Assembly (NCBI RefSeq): GCF_036785885.1
Contig: NC_092330.1
Coordinates: forward strand, 4,064,525 to 4,128,524
DNA length: 64,000 bases
DNA from: Coffea arabica
Taxonomy: Eukaryota; Streptophyta; Magnoliopsida; Gentianales; Rubiaceae
Direction of reading: 5' to 3'
Positions 1 through 11,251 of this stretch are shown in pieces (positions within the stretch are counted from its first letter, which is position 1; the number at the start of each line of letters is the position of its first letter). Both the position numbers and the translations under genes were made by a program. The notes beneath the pieces are model-generated. The model made no database searches. It was not told the DNA's origin and worked only from the letters and a program-made list of their open reading frames with translations.

Positions 1-1237
1 AGTAAATTAAAATTTAAACAATAAGAGAAGGAAAAATAATACAAAATTTCACTAGGAACTTTTAGGAGAACAAAAATTTTCACTAAGAACCCTAGGAGAA
101 ATAGATATCTCTCACTAAAGAAATTTAAGAGAGATTTTATTAGAAAAATAACAAAAATGAAACCTATAGGAGAGAGATCAAAGAAATCATAGCGGTCTCC
201 CTCTCAAAAAAGAAGGGATTTAAAGAAAAGAAGCAGTAGAAAAATGTTGGAGAAGAGTAATAAATCGGCCTTCTTTTTTAAGTGATTTGTAGTATAAAAT
301 TATATTGGTCAAAAATCAGACAAAATCATCAAAAATCGGTAAAATCAGTGATTTGATTCGACTGGTTGCTCTGATTCTTAAACTTTTCTCTTTTCTTTTC
401 TCCAAACATAATATGAGTTATTTAAATTATAATACTTTTATTTATTAATAGAAATAAGAAAATGTTAATATTTAGTATAAATATTAAAATCACTCGCTTT
501 TTTAAATGATTTCTAAATTAAGATGTTTTTATTCTTATGATCTCATTAATTTAACATTAATGATTTCAACTTATATTAATTTATTTTAATTTAATTTTTC
601 AAGTAGTTTTAGATAATGGATATATTTTAATCATGAATTTACATTTTCATATATAATTATTAGGTGTATATTTGATTGCGAGTCTAATATTTTTAGAACA
701 TTTTTCATGATCGGTCAAATATAACCAAGAACTTAATTTCAATATTTTTGAATTTTATAAAAATATAAAATAATTATAACACCATGTTGACGTCAGTGGA
801 TTTTTGAGAACGGTCCGATCTGATTAATTGATTTCTAATCCAATAGTTTAGTTGAGTCACTATCTGGTTCGGGTTTAACAGCATTGTTTACAGCTGGTAT
901 AAATCCAAAGTCCAAAACCCAAAATCGAAAAGATTAACATAGTGCTCTTCTAATCTAAATGAGTTAGAAAAGAGTAAACATGAATTTAAGCTAGCAGTAA
1001 TTTTTTTTTAAGATACGAAAAGAAATTATCCGTTTTAACTAATTTAGGCGAGAAGTTAACTTAAGCACCTTAAGAATAAGTAAAGTTTCACTTCCAACAT
1101 TATGAAATGATGAAATATATGTGTGTGTGTGTGTATCATTTTTTTTTTTCACTTTTTTTGGGCTTAATTGAGACTTAATCACTTCCGAGAGCTGAATTAA
1201 TACTTTTTATCTACTTTGAAGGGCCAAATTAAAATTC
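1..1237. other. AT-rich intergenic DNA
   Basis: No coding region, RNA gene or clear transposon end was recognised here. The stretch is AT-rich with many stops in all frames. A short (GT)7 microsatellite lies at 1121-1134. Confidence 0.6.
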
Positions 1238-1252
1238 GCCCTTTTGCCAATG

Positions 1253-1604
1253 TTTTTTTTTGAAACATCAAAACCTCCATTCATGTCAGATCTTGAAGAG
1301 CCGCAACAGTGACAGCCTTGGGGAAGTTTAGAAACCATACTGTACTTCCCTCAAGCGACAATGACATTCTAGACACGATATGGGCAGGAACATTGTTGGT
1401 TCTACTCACACAACTAACTTTTACAAAATCAAATGCAGCAAGTAGTGATCTTATGCCATGAATTAAGTTACCTATCAATGACAAATCTGTTTCATTGCTG
1501 TTAATCCTCTCTACAATATTTAAAGCATCCCCTTCTAGCAAGAAATGTGTGATTCCAAAGTCTCTTGCAAATTCCAAAGCACTGAGAAATGCCAGGCAAT
1601 GTTA
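1253..1604 (-). mobile_element. 5'-truncated LINE, RNase H-like 3' end
   Basis: A short non-LTR retrotransposon copy lies on the minus strand. Its low-coordinate end is a run of T (an A tail on the minus strand). It is bracketed by a 17-bp direct repeat with one mismatch (1238-1254 and 1605-1621, beginning GCCCTTTTG), the expected target-site duplication. The body, read from 1604 down to about 1281, encodes the end of a plant LINE RNase H-like domain: ALEFARDFG, then LLEGDALNIVERI, then a C-terminal SRTNNVPAHIVSR in which the asparagine and histidine of the family motif are kept. Only the 3' end of a LINE is present, as is normal for target-primed insertion that stopped early. It cannot be autonomous. 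The tail and first TSD overlap slightly, so the exact edge is uncertain by a few bases. Confidence 0.85.
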
Positions 1605-1621
1605 GCCCTTTTGTCAATGTT

Positions 1622-2490
1622 AGTTCATATGTACGTTTGGCATTCCTCTGTTTTCGGCTGCCTTAGATCATTGCAGCCGTAGTATGTTTATTTGTTCTTA
1701 TTTGGTCAAGCCCCTTGGCCTACGAATTGTGTTGATTTGGTTAACTCCGTGATGATTTATGTCATTACAAAGATCACGTACCATTGGGGATAATGTTTGT
1801 GGGAGATTGGATGGGAGTTTGAGGAGAGAAATTGCTGATTTGTTATGAAATCGAGGACAAAAACGTTGATGTTCAAGAGTTAAACTTGTTTACTTGTCTT
1901 ATATAATCATTATTTATTTGTTTAGTAAATATATATTTTAACTCATTTCAGAGTATATTGATGTCCACTAATTAAATACTTTTACGAGTCTTTGATAAAT
2001 TATTAAATAAAGATTTATAGATTAATCTTTCCTATACTGACAGTGTATATTAACAAATTAAACGGTGATAGTGTATGCGTTGTCAGTGTATATGAAATTT
2101 ATTCAATATTTATTAGAATTTTCAAAATTTTCCTTATTGTTAACTATAGGATGTTAATTTGATATCTTGACACTAATTAGGTATTTCAAATCATATTAAT
2201 TATAGGGTAAGCATATTTTTGTACGTAGGTTGTAGATGTATTTAGAATTACAAGAGGAGTTCATAAATAAATTTTAAAACATTTAAAGACCACGACACAA
2301 TACTTATAAAGTTTTAGTTTTTATAGTCGATTTTTTTTTTGTTTTTTGCTTTTGTTTTAATTTTATTATTCTTTTTCATGTATTTTGCTTTAGTTGTAGG
2401 GGTCCGAATATTCAACTAATTTAGAAATGGTACCGTGTCAAACAAAATTACTTTAATATTATATTTTATTTTATTTTTATATAGTTGATA
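1622..2490. other. Intergenic DNA, nothing recognised
   Basis: AT-rich sequence without a supportable gene or repeat boundary. Confidence 0.5.
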
Positions 2491-2499
2491 TATCTTTTA

Positions 2500-3392
2500 G
2501 GGATAATTTCAGAAACCTCCCCTGAGGTTTCATGAAATATCACCTAGCTCCCCTAAAGTTTTCAAAATCTCACTTAGCACCTTGAAGTGATAGTAGGGCC
2601 ATATGCTAATATCAAAGGTGATGAATTTTCAATAATACCCTCATATTTAAATTTTCTAAACTTGTTTTTCTTTTTCTAAATGTCAATGAAATATAGGATT
2701 TAACCAATGAAATATTCAGCGCATTTGCAAAAAAAAAGCCGCAGGCTCTTTTTTTCTCCTTTTTTTTGTGTTTCACAACTTTATTTATTTATTTAGTTAT
2801 TTGTTCCTATTCATGTAGAGCGCAAGAGAAATAAAGTAATTAAAATTTCGAACTGTAGTTTTTCAAATTTTGAGTTTTTTATAATAAAATTTTCATATTT
2901 CATACCCATAAAAAAGTCGGTCTATTTTGAGTAAATTCTCTGTATGATATTGAAGTTGAAATTTCATCTATTGCTGAGTTTTTTTGGCTCAAATGTATGA
3001 TTTTTACATGCTAATTGCCTGCAATGCTATGGAGGGTTTTATTTATAAAAATAGTTTTAAAAATATTTGCTTTTGCTGTCTCTCTCTACTATATAAATGA
3101 CTATTGGCTGTAATATAAAATCTTATCAATTTTCATCTCTTCACTTTTAAGATGGTTTCAATTTAGTACTTTTTTTCCTTGGTTTGTAAAGTGTTCATTT
3201 TTCTATAGGTTAAGGGTATCAAAGGAACTAAAATAATCTCTCTCCTCAAACATGAATTTTTTAATATTACTTTTAGTTAGAAGAGTGATTACTAAAATAT
3301 CAATTCAAGGGGTGCTAAGTGAGATTTTGAAAATCTCAAGGTAGTTACGTGATATTTCATGAAACCTTAGGGGAGGTTTCTGAAATTATCCC
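2500..3392. mobile_element. Mutator-like MITE (MULE), 893 bp
   Basis: The ends are long inverted repeats. The left end starts GGGATAATTTCAGAAACC and the reverse complement of the right end starts with the same bases; similarity continues for about 90-100 bp with scattered changes. The element is flanked by a perfect 9-bp duplication, TATCTTTTA, at 2491-2499 and 3393-3401. Long TIRs plus a 9-bp TSD are the hallmark of Mutator-like elements. The interior is AT-rich with no open reading frame of note, so it is non-autonomous and would depend on a transposase encoded elsewhere. The perfect TSD suggests a fairly recent insertion relative to its surroundings. Confidence 0.9.
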
Positions 3393-3401
3393 TATCTTTT
3401 A

Positions 3402-3880
3402 TCATAATGGCATAACTAAGATTCCTTTATCAATAAAGTACCATACACTGATCTCGTGATAAGTGTATCAAAAGTAGACATGGTTTTCTCCTTGTATTGA
3501 TAGAGTTGTTAAATAGGGAGACATGGAGGAAGACGAGGTTGACTAGTGCTTGTTTGATTTTCTCTAGAATTTATCGTCTTATTTATTTTTTTTGAGCTGC
3601 TAAACCTTATATGTTTTTGGTGATGATACTTTTGTCCATTTATGAAAAGTTTAAAAACTGTCCACCATCTATTAAGTTAAATGGGATAACCATTTTGGCA
3701 CGCGAGCAGCTCGGTCAACGCTCGTCTCGAGCTATCGTCGTTTATAGCACGAGTTGAGTTCGGGCCATCTGTATGAAGGCTCATGAGCTCGCGAGCCGTG
3801 TGAAATTACATAAATACCCTTACTTATTTAACTAATTATTAAACTAGATACAATTTCTCCAAGGGCTGAAGGACCAAAAC
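3402..3880. other. Intergenic DNA with GAGCTCGAG-type remnant
   Basis: Between about 3695 and 3800 there is a cluster of CTCGAGCT/GAGCTCGCGAG words like those at the ends of the next element. It is probably a remnant of another copy of that family, without visible ends. Confidence 0.4.
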
Positions 3881-5468
3881 TAGGGATGTACGCGAGTCAA
3901 ATCAATATCGAGTAGCTCGCGAGTAGTTCGATCAACGATTTGGTTTGAACTCGGTCAAATCGAGTTCGAGCCGAGTCTCGAGCTACTCGAGTATATTGTC
4001 GAGTTGAGTTCGAGTCAGCAATTTGAGGCTTGAGACTCGACGAATAGCTCTTCGAGCCGGATATATTTAATTAATATATATAATTTAAATAATATATATG
4101 TATTATAATTATAAAATGACCGTTATAGATATAATTTATACTGAATTTATTTATAATAAAATTCCATAAGGGCAGAAAAGTAATAACATAATTGTAAAAG
4201 ACCTAAAAAGAAAAAATGTTGGGAAAAAGCAAAGAAAAGCTTCAGACTTTAGTTTCTGTTCCTCCCTTCTTCTCTGTTCGAACGAGTGACTTCTAAACCC
4301 TATCTCCGTTACTCTCAATCTCTCCCTCGTCGCCGACGCCGTTGCTCGCCACATCTGTCTGCCTCCATCGCCATCGCTTTTCTGGTTACTGGTATGTCTG
4401 CCTCTGCTCTAATGTGCATTTCCAGTTCTATTTCCATTTCTCCCTTCATTCATCTTCGCTTCCCTCTCTCTCTGTCTCTCTCTATGGCACCATGGGTGTG
4501 GGGACTGGGGACGGGGAATGGGAAGTAGTAGTATGATTGATTACTGGGTCTGGGAGTAAACCCAGAAGCATATTAAATTTGTTTTCCTGTCTGCCTCCAT
4601 CGCCATCTGGATCTGATGAAACACTTCTGCTTTAATTTGTTTTCCTTTTTTTGTCTTTTTTTGGCCTTTTTTATTAGGCATGCGTAAGTGTAACAATGAA
4701 TACGAAAGCTGTGTGGAATTTTTTTGTCTTTTTTTTGTCTTCCGCATTTGAATGGTATGCTGTGTTGAATTTTTCGTAAAAATGCCACGCAATTGGCTAA
4801 AGTAGTACACGGTTCTACTAAATTGGACTTCAACTGAATTCGTAACCTTTGTCAAAAGTGGTTCAATCAGAAGGAAATTACTCACACTCCATCATCTTCA
4901 CATGGCTCTAGATTCTAATTATTGCTCTCTTTGTGCTAAAGAATAAATTCTAACTTCTAAGAGCAGATTTCTAAAACCCCAAAATAAAAATTGTAAATCA
5001 TAGATATAAGGTGTAGCCTGTCAATCCTGGAAGTTAAAAAGAAAGTAGGAAGAACAATTTGAGTATTCCGTGGTAGTCTGGATTTAATGACTTGATATAG
5101 AGAGTTAAACAAGCACCACTAGAATTGTTGTGTGTAATTTGTTAGAAATGCCATTAAAACAAAACACACTCTGTATAATTCCACTAAAGTCCACAAACTT
5201 CATCCCACTTTGTATAATTCCTCTAAAGTCCCTAGATCACTTACATTAAGAGACTAAAGCTCAAAAAACTTGATTAGCCTCGACTTGATAAGGCTTGACT
5301 AAAGGTCGAGCCTTATTGAGTCGAGTCTCGAGCTTAAAAGAATTTCCTCTAGTCAAGCCTCGAGTTGTGATTTTTAGGCTTGATTGAGTTTGAGTCTAGG
5401 TACATATAGGTCGAGTCGAGCTCAAGTATAGCACTACTCGAGCTTGACTTGGCTCGAATACATCCCTA
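3881..5468. mobile_element. Non-autonomous hAT-like DNA element, about 1.6 kb
   Basis: The two ends are short inverted repeats: TAGGGATGTACGCGAG at 3881 and, on the other strand from 5468, TAGGGATGTATTCGAG. Both subterminal regions (3881-4050 and 5280-5468) are packed with CTCGAG/GAGCTCGA words. The flanking 11-mers directly next to the ends, at 3870-3880 and 5469-5479, match at 8 of 11 positions, so a decayed TSD is possible but does not clearly fit the 8 bp of hAT. The middle (about 4240-4560) is pyrimidine-rich and resembles a 5' UTR and first exon with a possible splice donor, but no protein was recognised. There is no transposase gene. Superfamily assignment is tentative. Confidence 0.6.
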
Positions 5469-5479
5469 AGGTCCAAGGC

Positions 5480-5747
5480 AGTGGACTCTCACAACTCACA
5501 AACACACCTCTTTCTTCTTCCCACTTGGCTGTTCCGCTGTTGGCATTCATCTTTCCCCAAATCAAAAGCAAACCCTAGCCACCGCTACCACTGTCTGCAC
5601 CACTCACCAGTCAGCCTCTTCTGCCACCACCACCGCCGCCCTTCAATTGAAGAGCCCTTTCTCTCCGAGTCCCAGTTTGTTGGCCAACGTTAGAAGCAGC
5701 TACGGTAGACATTTCATCAGCTCCATTGGTGGAGGGCCTCGCGAACA
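5480..5747 (+). other. Possible orphan exon, organelle-leader-like
   Basis: A stop-free stretch reads as a serine/threonine/alanine-rich peptide followed by KSPFSPSPSLLANVR, SSYGRHFISSIGGGPREQ and then a plausible GT donor at 5748. The composition resembles the N-terminal targeting leader of a nuclear-encoded organelle protein. There is no ATG in this frame anywhere in the exon, so as it stands it cannot be a complete first coding exon. I do not recognise the protein. It lies just after the right end of the preceding transposon, which may have removed or displaced its true start. Confidence 0.25.
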
Positions 5748-5748
5748 G

Positions 5749-6969
5749 GTTATCCATCACTCTTCTTCCCTTATTTTCTGTTTTTGTTGCTGTAAAATGA
5801 TGCTTGGTGGTAGAATAAGTGATTGTTTCCTGTCATTAAAGCCAGATCGACTTCTTCACCTCTTTCCTGTTGTAGAATGTTTGTCTATTGCGAGCCTGGT
5901 AACGTCCCAATACAAAAGGGTTGCCCCATTTATGAAGTAATTGGCAATTGAAAGGCTTTGGAATTCATGGGAAAAATCAAGAGATCTTATATAATGTGTG
6001 GTGTCAGTGTAGTGTTGGTTTTCTGGGATGGGTCGGGCCATGTGATTCCAATGGCTATTTAACAATTCCAAATGCCGTTGCTTGTTTGAGGTGACCCGTC
6101 CGATTAAAGGCATGAAAAAGTTTTGTTTTCTTCCCCACCTTTTCCATCCATTAATGACTATCTCTTTGGTTTTGGTTTAACACATTGATTATTTTTCCCT
6201 ATTTTTGTTGTGGCCAAAGTTGCAGTATTTGCTGCCTTTTGTTTGCCTTCTCAGCTCTCATCCTCTCTGTTACTGTATTCCCTTGGATTCTTGTAAGCTC
6301 TTTTTTCTGTAAATATATCAACATAAGTGGAATATAGACGTTTAACAGAATCCAAATTTGTGGGTTTTGAAGTTGAAAGCTGTTTAAGTTGGCCCTTAAA
6401 ATTGTGGTTCTAGGAGGTGTTTTAAGACCAACTTATTCTCCTTCGCAATGGAGCCAAACTTACTTATGGTGAAGTCAGCATATTGGCTCGTGTTCTGTGT
6501 AGCCTAGGGATGGTCGGTCCAGTGGTATTTTTGCTTTAGGACGTCTGTACTGGAGTAGGGAGTGGCTCTAAAAGTTCAGTTCCAGGATGATATCTAAAAT
6601 TGCTGTTGCCGTCTCTTTTTTTGTTTGCCAACTTTGTTACATAAAATTAGGCCCCTATATGAATTAAGATTGTACTAAATGTTGGGTTTTGAATTAAAAT
6701 TTCCTTCCCATTTCTTTTTTTTTTTTTTAATTTGGATCTGTTATTATTATTAGGGACAGTTTTTTGAAGATTGGTAAGAATGTTGGGTTTCTTTTTTTAA
6801 CTTCTTACATACATTTAATCCGTCTAATTGTAGTACTCAAGAAGAACTTGAAATATTTGCATGGCATTTTCGGCTGTTGGTGATAGGAGAAAGTATAAAT
6901 GTTAAAGATAGGACAGATTTGTGCACTAATGGAATGAGTTTGAACTAAATGGAATGAGTTTTTTGGACT
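5749..6969. other. Intergenic or intronic DNA, nothing recognised
   Basis: T-rich, intron-like sequence on the plus strand with no exon that I can support. Confidence 0.4.
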
Positions 6970-7287
6970 TAGGATTGCTGATAAACTGATCTTGACAACA
7001 GTGGTTGGAACTTTTGGACTATAGGATTGCTGATAAACTGATCTTGACAACAGTGGTTGGAACTTTTGGACTATAGGATTGCTGATAAACTGATCTTGAC
7101 AACATTTTTTGGAACTTTTGGACTAGGATTGCTGATAAACTGATCTTGACAACAGTGGTTGGAACTTTTGGACTATAGGATTGCTGATAAACTATCTAGG
7201 ATTGCTGATAAACTGATCTTGACAACAGTGGTTGGAACTTTTGGACTATAGGATTGCTGATAAACTGATCTTGACAACAGTGGTTGA
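6970..7287 (+). repeat. 52-bp minisatellite, about six copies
   Basis: A head-to-tail repeat of about 52 bp. Each unit starts AGGATTGCTGATAAACTGAT and continues through CTTGACAACAGTGGTTGG and AACTTTTGGACTAT. Units start near 6970, 7022, 7074, 7124, 7197 and 7249. One very short partial unit sits at about 7176-7196, and the third unit has a short internal change (ACATTTTTTGG). The near identity of the units points to recent slippage or unequal exchange. It lies about 110 bp upstream of the first exon of the FyPP fragment. Confidence 0.9.
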
Positions 7288-7402
7288 TATTTTTCCCTAA
7301 TACCTTTTTATTATTGAAGTACGAGTTCCTGAAACTTTTCTCCTTCTCATAACTATGGTATGCTTAAAGAACTGACATTTTGTTTTGTTATTGGCCTGGC
7401 AG

Positions 7403-9264
7403 ATTAGGGTCATCGAAAGGAATTGTGAAATTCCCCATGAAGGGCCCTTCTGTGACCTCATGTGGAGTGACCCTGAAGATATTGAAACATGGGCAGTCAG
7501 TCCAAGAGGAGCAGGCTGGCTCTTTTGATCCAGGGTTACTTCTGAGGTAAGCCATGTGTGAATGTGTGCAGTTATCATTCATCTTGTGCCAACTGTTTGT
7601 CTCTTTCTCCAGTCCAATCATATTAACAAGCTTGATCTAGTTTGTCGGGCCCACCAACTAGTGCAGGAAGGCCTAAAATACATGTTTCAAGATAAAGGAC
7701 TAGTTACTGTGAGTTCTTTTCTCATTTCTGCCACTGAAATTTTGACTTGATTCCGTAGTCTAGACTCATGTCTTTACGTCATCCAATATATTTGTTTGCA
7801 GGTGTGGTCTGCACCAAATTACTGCTATCGTTGTGGAAATGTAGCGTCAATTTTGAGCTTCAATGAGAATATGGTACCAAATCCAACTTCTTGTGCTTGT
7901 TTCCACCTCTCTTTTCTCTGTGACTGTGCATTTTAGTGATACATGTTTTTGGTCATAAAATTGGATCAAAGTGGTCATTTTTTCTTTCTAAGATCCATTT
8001 TCTTTCGGCTTTGCGACCAAATGCATAGGCAATGAAAAGTGATTTAACTTGTATGTGTAATTTTTTTTCCCAAACAATGCTGAAGTTTCCCCTTCTTTTA
8101 CATATATTGAAATTTGATTCTCGACTCTAATGAACATTTGAAAGAACATAAGTTTTGGGGGGGGGGGGATATAGAAAATTTGGTGATAATGAACCTTGAC
8201 TTATGATAGTGGTGAACCTTGACTCTAATGAATAAAGAACTTTCCCCTTCTTTTTGGTCATAAAATTGGATCAAAGTGGTCATTTTTTCTTTCTATTTTT
8301 TTTTTATTTGATAATGGTCATTTTTTCTTTCTAAGATCCATTTGCTTTCGGCTTTTCGACCAAATGCATAGGCAATGAAAAGTGATTTAACTTGTATGTG
8401 TAATTTTTTTTTTTCCCAAAAAATGCCGAAGTTTCCCCTTCTTTTACATATATTGAACTTTGATTCTCGACTCTAATGAACATTTGAATGAACATAAGTT
8501 TTGGGGGGGGGGATATAGAAATTTTGGTGATAATGAACCTTGACTTATGATAGTGGTGAATATTTTGGAGACTTGTTAGAAAGGACTCTGGACAACAGAA
8601 ATGATATAAGAGGGAGTAATTTTTCTTCGTTAGAACCAAAGGAGCTATGGAAATTGTTAAAAGGATAAAAGAAATTTGGTGATTTAATGAAGTGGAGCAT
8701 GATTTGTAGAAAGCAGATGTAAAGGCAAAACATGTGATATCACTTTGAATACTTGAATCATACATTTGTTCAAAATTGAGAAAACAAAAAGAGTTGAGAA
8801 ACATACTCGGACAATAAGAAAAGCTATTTGCATATAGACTATTAGCAGTTGACACATAAATAGAGACTTTCTTTGCTTATAACGGGAAGATAGTTTCTAA
8901 CAGTCCGCTGCAATACAACAATCATAGGGGAAAGGGGATACTTTATATTCTGATACAGGGTTGCAGGGTAGTTAAAAATCGGCCCCTGGAAGAACATGAG
9001 GATAGGCAGGGGGAGATTTTGCTGTTAATTAGAATGTAGGCTGTTTTAATAATAAAAAATTGTGTTAGTATTATGCAAATCACTGTTTAGATTGTTGTTT
9101 CTATCTAATGCCTTTTTTAACTGGTCAAAACTTAATGAGCTTCTCGTTTTTCTCCACAACTGTTCTTGATTTGTGTTTCCAGGAGAGAAGTGAAATTCTT
9201 CACTGAAACTGAGGAAAACAACCAAATAAGAGGACCCAGGACAGGAGTACCTTACTTCTTGTAG
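7403..9264 (+). pseudogene. FyPP: PP6-type phosphatase catalytic subunit (FyPP-like), 3' half, broken
   Basis: Four exons (7403-7546, 7613-7708, 7802-7873, 9183-9264) with normal AG/GT borders encode the C-terminal third of a plant PP6 catalytic subunit of the phytochrome-associated FyPP type. The family is a Ser/Thr protein phosphatase of about 303 aa acting in light and auxin signalling. Recognisable segments in order are [79 protein letters not shown] and the C-terminal end GPRTGVPYFL. It is not functional. An in-frame TGA at 7526-7528 replaces the glycine after GWLF. The last exon has lost two bases of its GAGAGA start, shifting the frame, and an expected Phe is Ser at the start of the second exon. 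The exons for the first two-thirds of the protein, with most of the metal-binding catalytic core, are absent here. The last intron (7874-9182) is enlarged by a local duplication. Confidence 0.9.
7951..8562 (+). repeat. Tandem duplication of about 305 bp in the FyPP intron
   Basis: Two direct copies start GGTCATAAAATTGGATCAAA at 7951 and 8256. They share a long poly-G run after AACATAAGTTTT and the words CTTGACTTATGATAGTGGTG. The second copy has an extra approximately 40 bp near its start. Both lie inside the last intron of the FyPP pseudogene. Confidence 0.85.
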
Positions 9265-9899
9265 TTGGATACTAGTGCTTGGTTTATTGATAATGAGAAT
9301 ATTTTTAAGAGGTGGTGGTGTGATTTTCCCGGTGGGGATTACGAAGAGATGGTAAGAATGTTTCTCAAGTGGCGCTGAGTACCAGGATGGTAATTCTCAG
9401 AAGACGGCTACGCACCTAGGTGATTATTTGGCCGAAATTGCATTTGCATAGTTTGTGTTGTGTATTAGAGATGCTTGGAGATTGTTACTTTTTGATCTTT
9501 ATAATTAAAAAATATGTAAGATGATTGGTACGTTGTTTCCATATGTGAGCTAGACTAATTGTTTGCAGTTGTGGCTTAGAGAAATAGTTTTCCAAAGCTT
9601 TGGTTTTAGGCTGGTGGTAAGTTGCCTATAGGAGAGCAATAATTTCTTCTTCAGTGACCAATGTTTTGTTGTTGACCTTATCATTTTGAGAGGATCTATA
9701 TCTGGACTTATTCTCTGTAAAGTTTCGATTGTTCTTTTTTATTTATTTTTTCTTCCCCTCTTTCGTGTCTTTGTATTTGCATGTGCGTTTTCCTTAACTA
9801 AAACTTTTCTTTGTTGTTAGTTAAGATTGCAGTTTCTATCCTGCGGCTGCAGATACACAATAAATAAACAATTTTAATTGTCTACAGGTACATTTTTCT
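9265..9899 (+). other. Likely former 3' UTR and flank of FyPP pseudogene
   Basis: T-rich sequence directly after the FyPP stop codon, with no other gene visible. Confidence 0.4.
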
Positions 9900-10972
9900 T
9901 AGGGGTGAGCAAAATTACTAACCTGAAAATCAGCCGGATTGATCCAATCCGTAAATTAGGATATCTAATTTGTATTATTTGATTGGGTCAAAAGAGGATT
10001 GAATACTCACTTAAATATGCAGATGTGTGGAGGGTTATGGTCACATAATAAAAAATTCGTGGCTACACGACGTGATATATATATAAAATTTTTATATACA
10101 TTATAAAATAATATTTTTAGACCAAAATAAGCAATTTTATTGAATAAATTGCATTATAAATATGAAAGATCATAGTTTATTTATAAGATTCATTTGTAAA
10201 AGTCATGATCTTATATTTTATAAAAAAAAGTTTAATTAATGTGGAACATATATTTAAAAAAATGTGTTACTTATTTCAAACTTTTATTGATTTTGAACTC
10301 TTTTGATTTTTTTCCTTTTTTTTGTATTTTCTTCACATGCTTATTTCTTGGTGTGAGACTTTTTTTGAGAAAAAAAATTTATTAAACGTTAGATGAATGT
10401 GTAAAATATAAAATTAAATTAGTATAAATCATGTTTTGAAAAAATTAAATGATAAATGGAGCGGAGCGAATATTCGTTGATCCATTTCATTGGGTATCGG
10501 GTACCCTATAATCGGGTACCTGTAGGGGTGGCAATGGGGCAGGGGACACCTCCCCAAACCCCCGCCCTGCTTCCCCCGTGGGGGTATACGTGGGGCTAAA
10601 AAAATTTTATTATATAATTTTATTATAATTAAATTTGAGCAAATAATTAAGTACTAAAATATCAACACATCACTAAATTATTATTCATTGTAACTTCACA
10701 ATTGAAACTCATAAAAATAATTAAACAAAGGTTATTTGAATACAATCTAATATGATAAAACAAATATAACTAAAATAATCAAGTTTTCACTTTTGATACG
10801 AATACAATCACTAAATTATTATTATGTTTTTTTTTAGAAAAAAGTGTTATTGTATTAAGTATAGTTTAACATAAATGTATTAATAAATTTAGTATAAATA
10901 ATTAATAATTTTTATTAATAGATATGTATAATTAGTAGTATAATTGTTAATATCATTATATATATATAATTA

Positions 10973-11045
<73 letters not shown>

Positions 11046-11243
11046 ACCTCGTTTCTAAACGGGGGGAAAAAATTCTCCCTCGGCCCCAATGACCCCTCGC
11101 AGGGGTGCTCGCCCCCGTTGTTATCCCTAGGTACCTGTTAATATACGGAGTGGGTAAGGGTCAGAAAATGGTTGACCCGTAAGATGCGGGTTGGATTAGT
11201 CAAAATGGTGGACGAGGCGGGTATCCGATCCACGTTCACCCTA
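9900..11243. mobile_element. Non-autonomous hAT-like element, interrupted by a second one
   Basis: The left end starts TAGGGGTGAGCAAAATT and the right end, on the other strand, starts TAGGGTGAACGTGG. Immediate 8-bp flanks (9892-9899 and 11244-11251) match at 6 of 8 positions, a decayed TSD. The interior is AT-rich without a transposase gene. A second element (10523-11129) was inserted inside it later, leaving about 737 bp of this element itself. Confidence 0.65.
10523..11129. mobile_element. GC-ended non-autonomous hAT-like element, 607 bp, nested
   Basis: The ends are TAGGGGTGGCAATGGGG on the left and, on the reverse strand, TAGGGATAACAACGGGGG. They are flanked by a perfect 8-bp duplication GGTACCTG (10515-10522 and 11130-11137). 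GC-rich subterminal sequence surrounds an AT-rich interior that includes an (AT)n tract of about 60 bp at 10978-11040. No coding capacity. It belongs to the same family as the element at 36084-36877. It lies inside the element at 9900-11243. Confidence 0.88.
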
Positions 11244-11251
11244 GTTTTTCC

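Noticed and set aside
4286..4528. Ser/Leu-rich ORF of 80 aa
   Set aside because: Low-complexity translation of a pyrimidine-rich UTR-like stretch within a transposon.
6970..7287. Possible CRISPR-like array
   Set aside because: The units are contiguous 52-bp repeats without unique spacers, in a plant genome; a minisatellite.
8331..8855. 174-aa minus-strand ORF
   Set aside because: It lies across the duplicated segment of the FyPP intron and reads its repeats; no family resemblance.
10944..11141. ORF of repeated Tyr-Ile residues
   Set aside because: It is only the translation of an (AT)n microsatellite inside a MITE.
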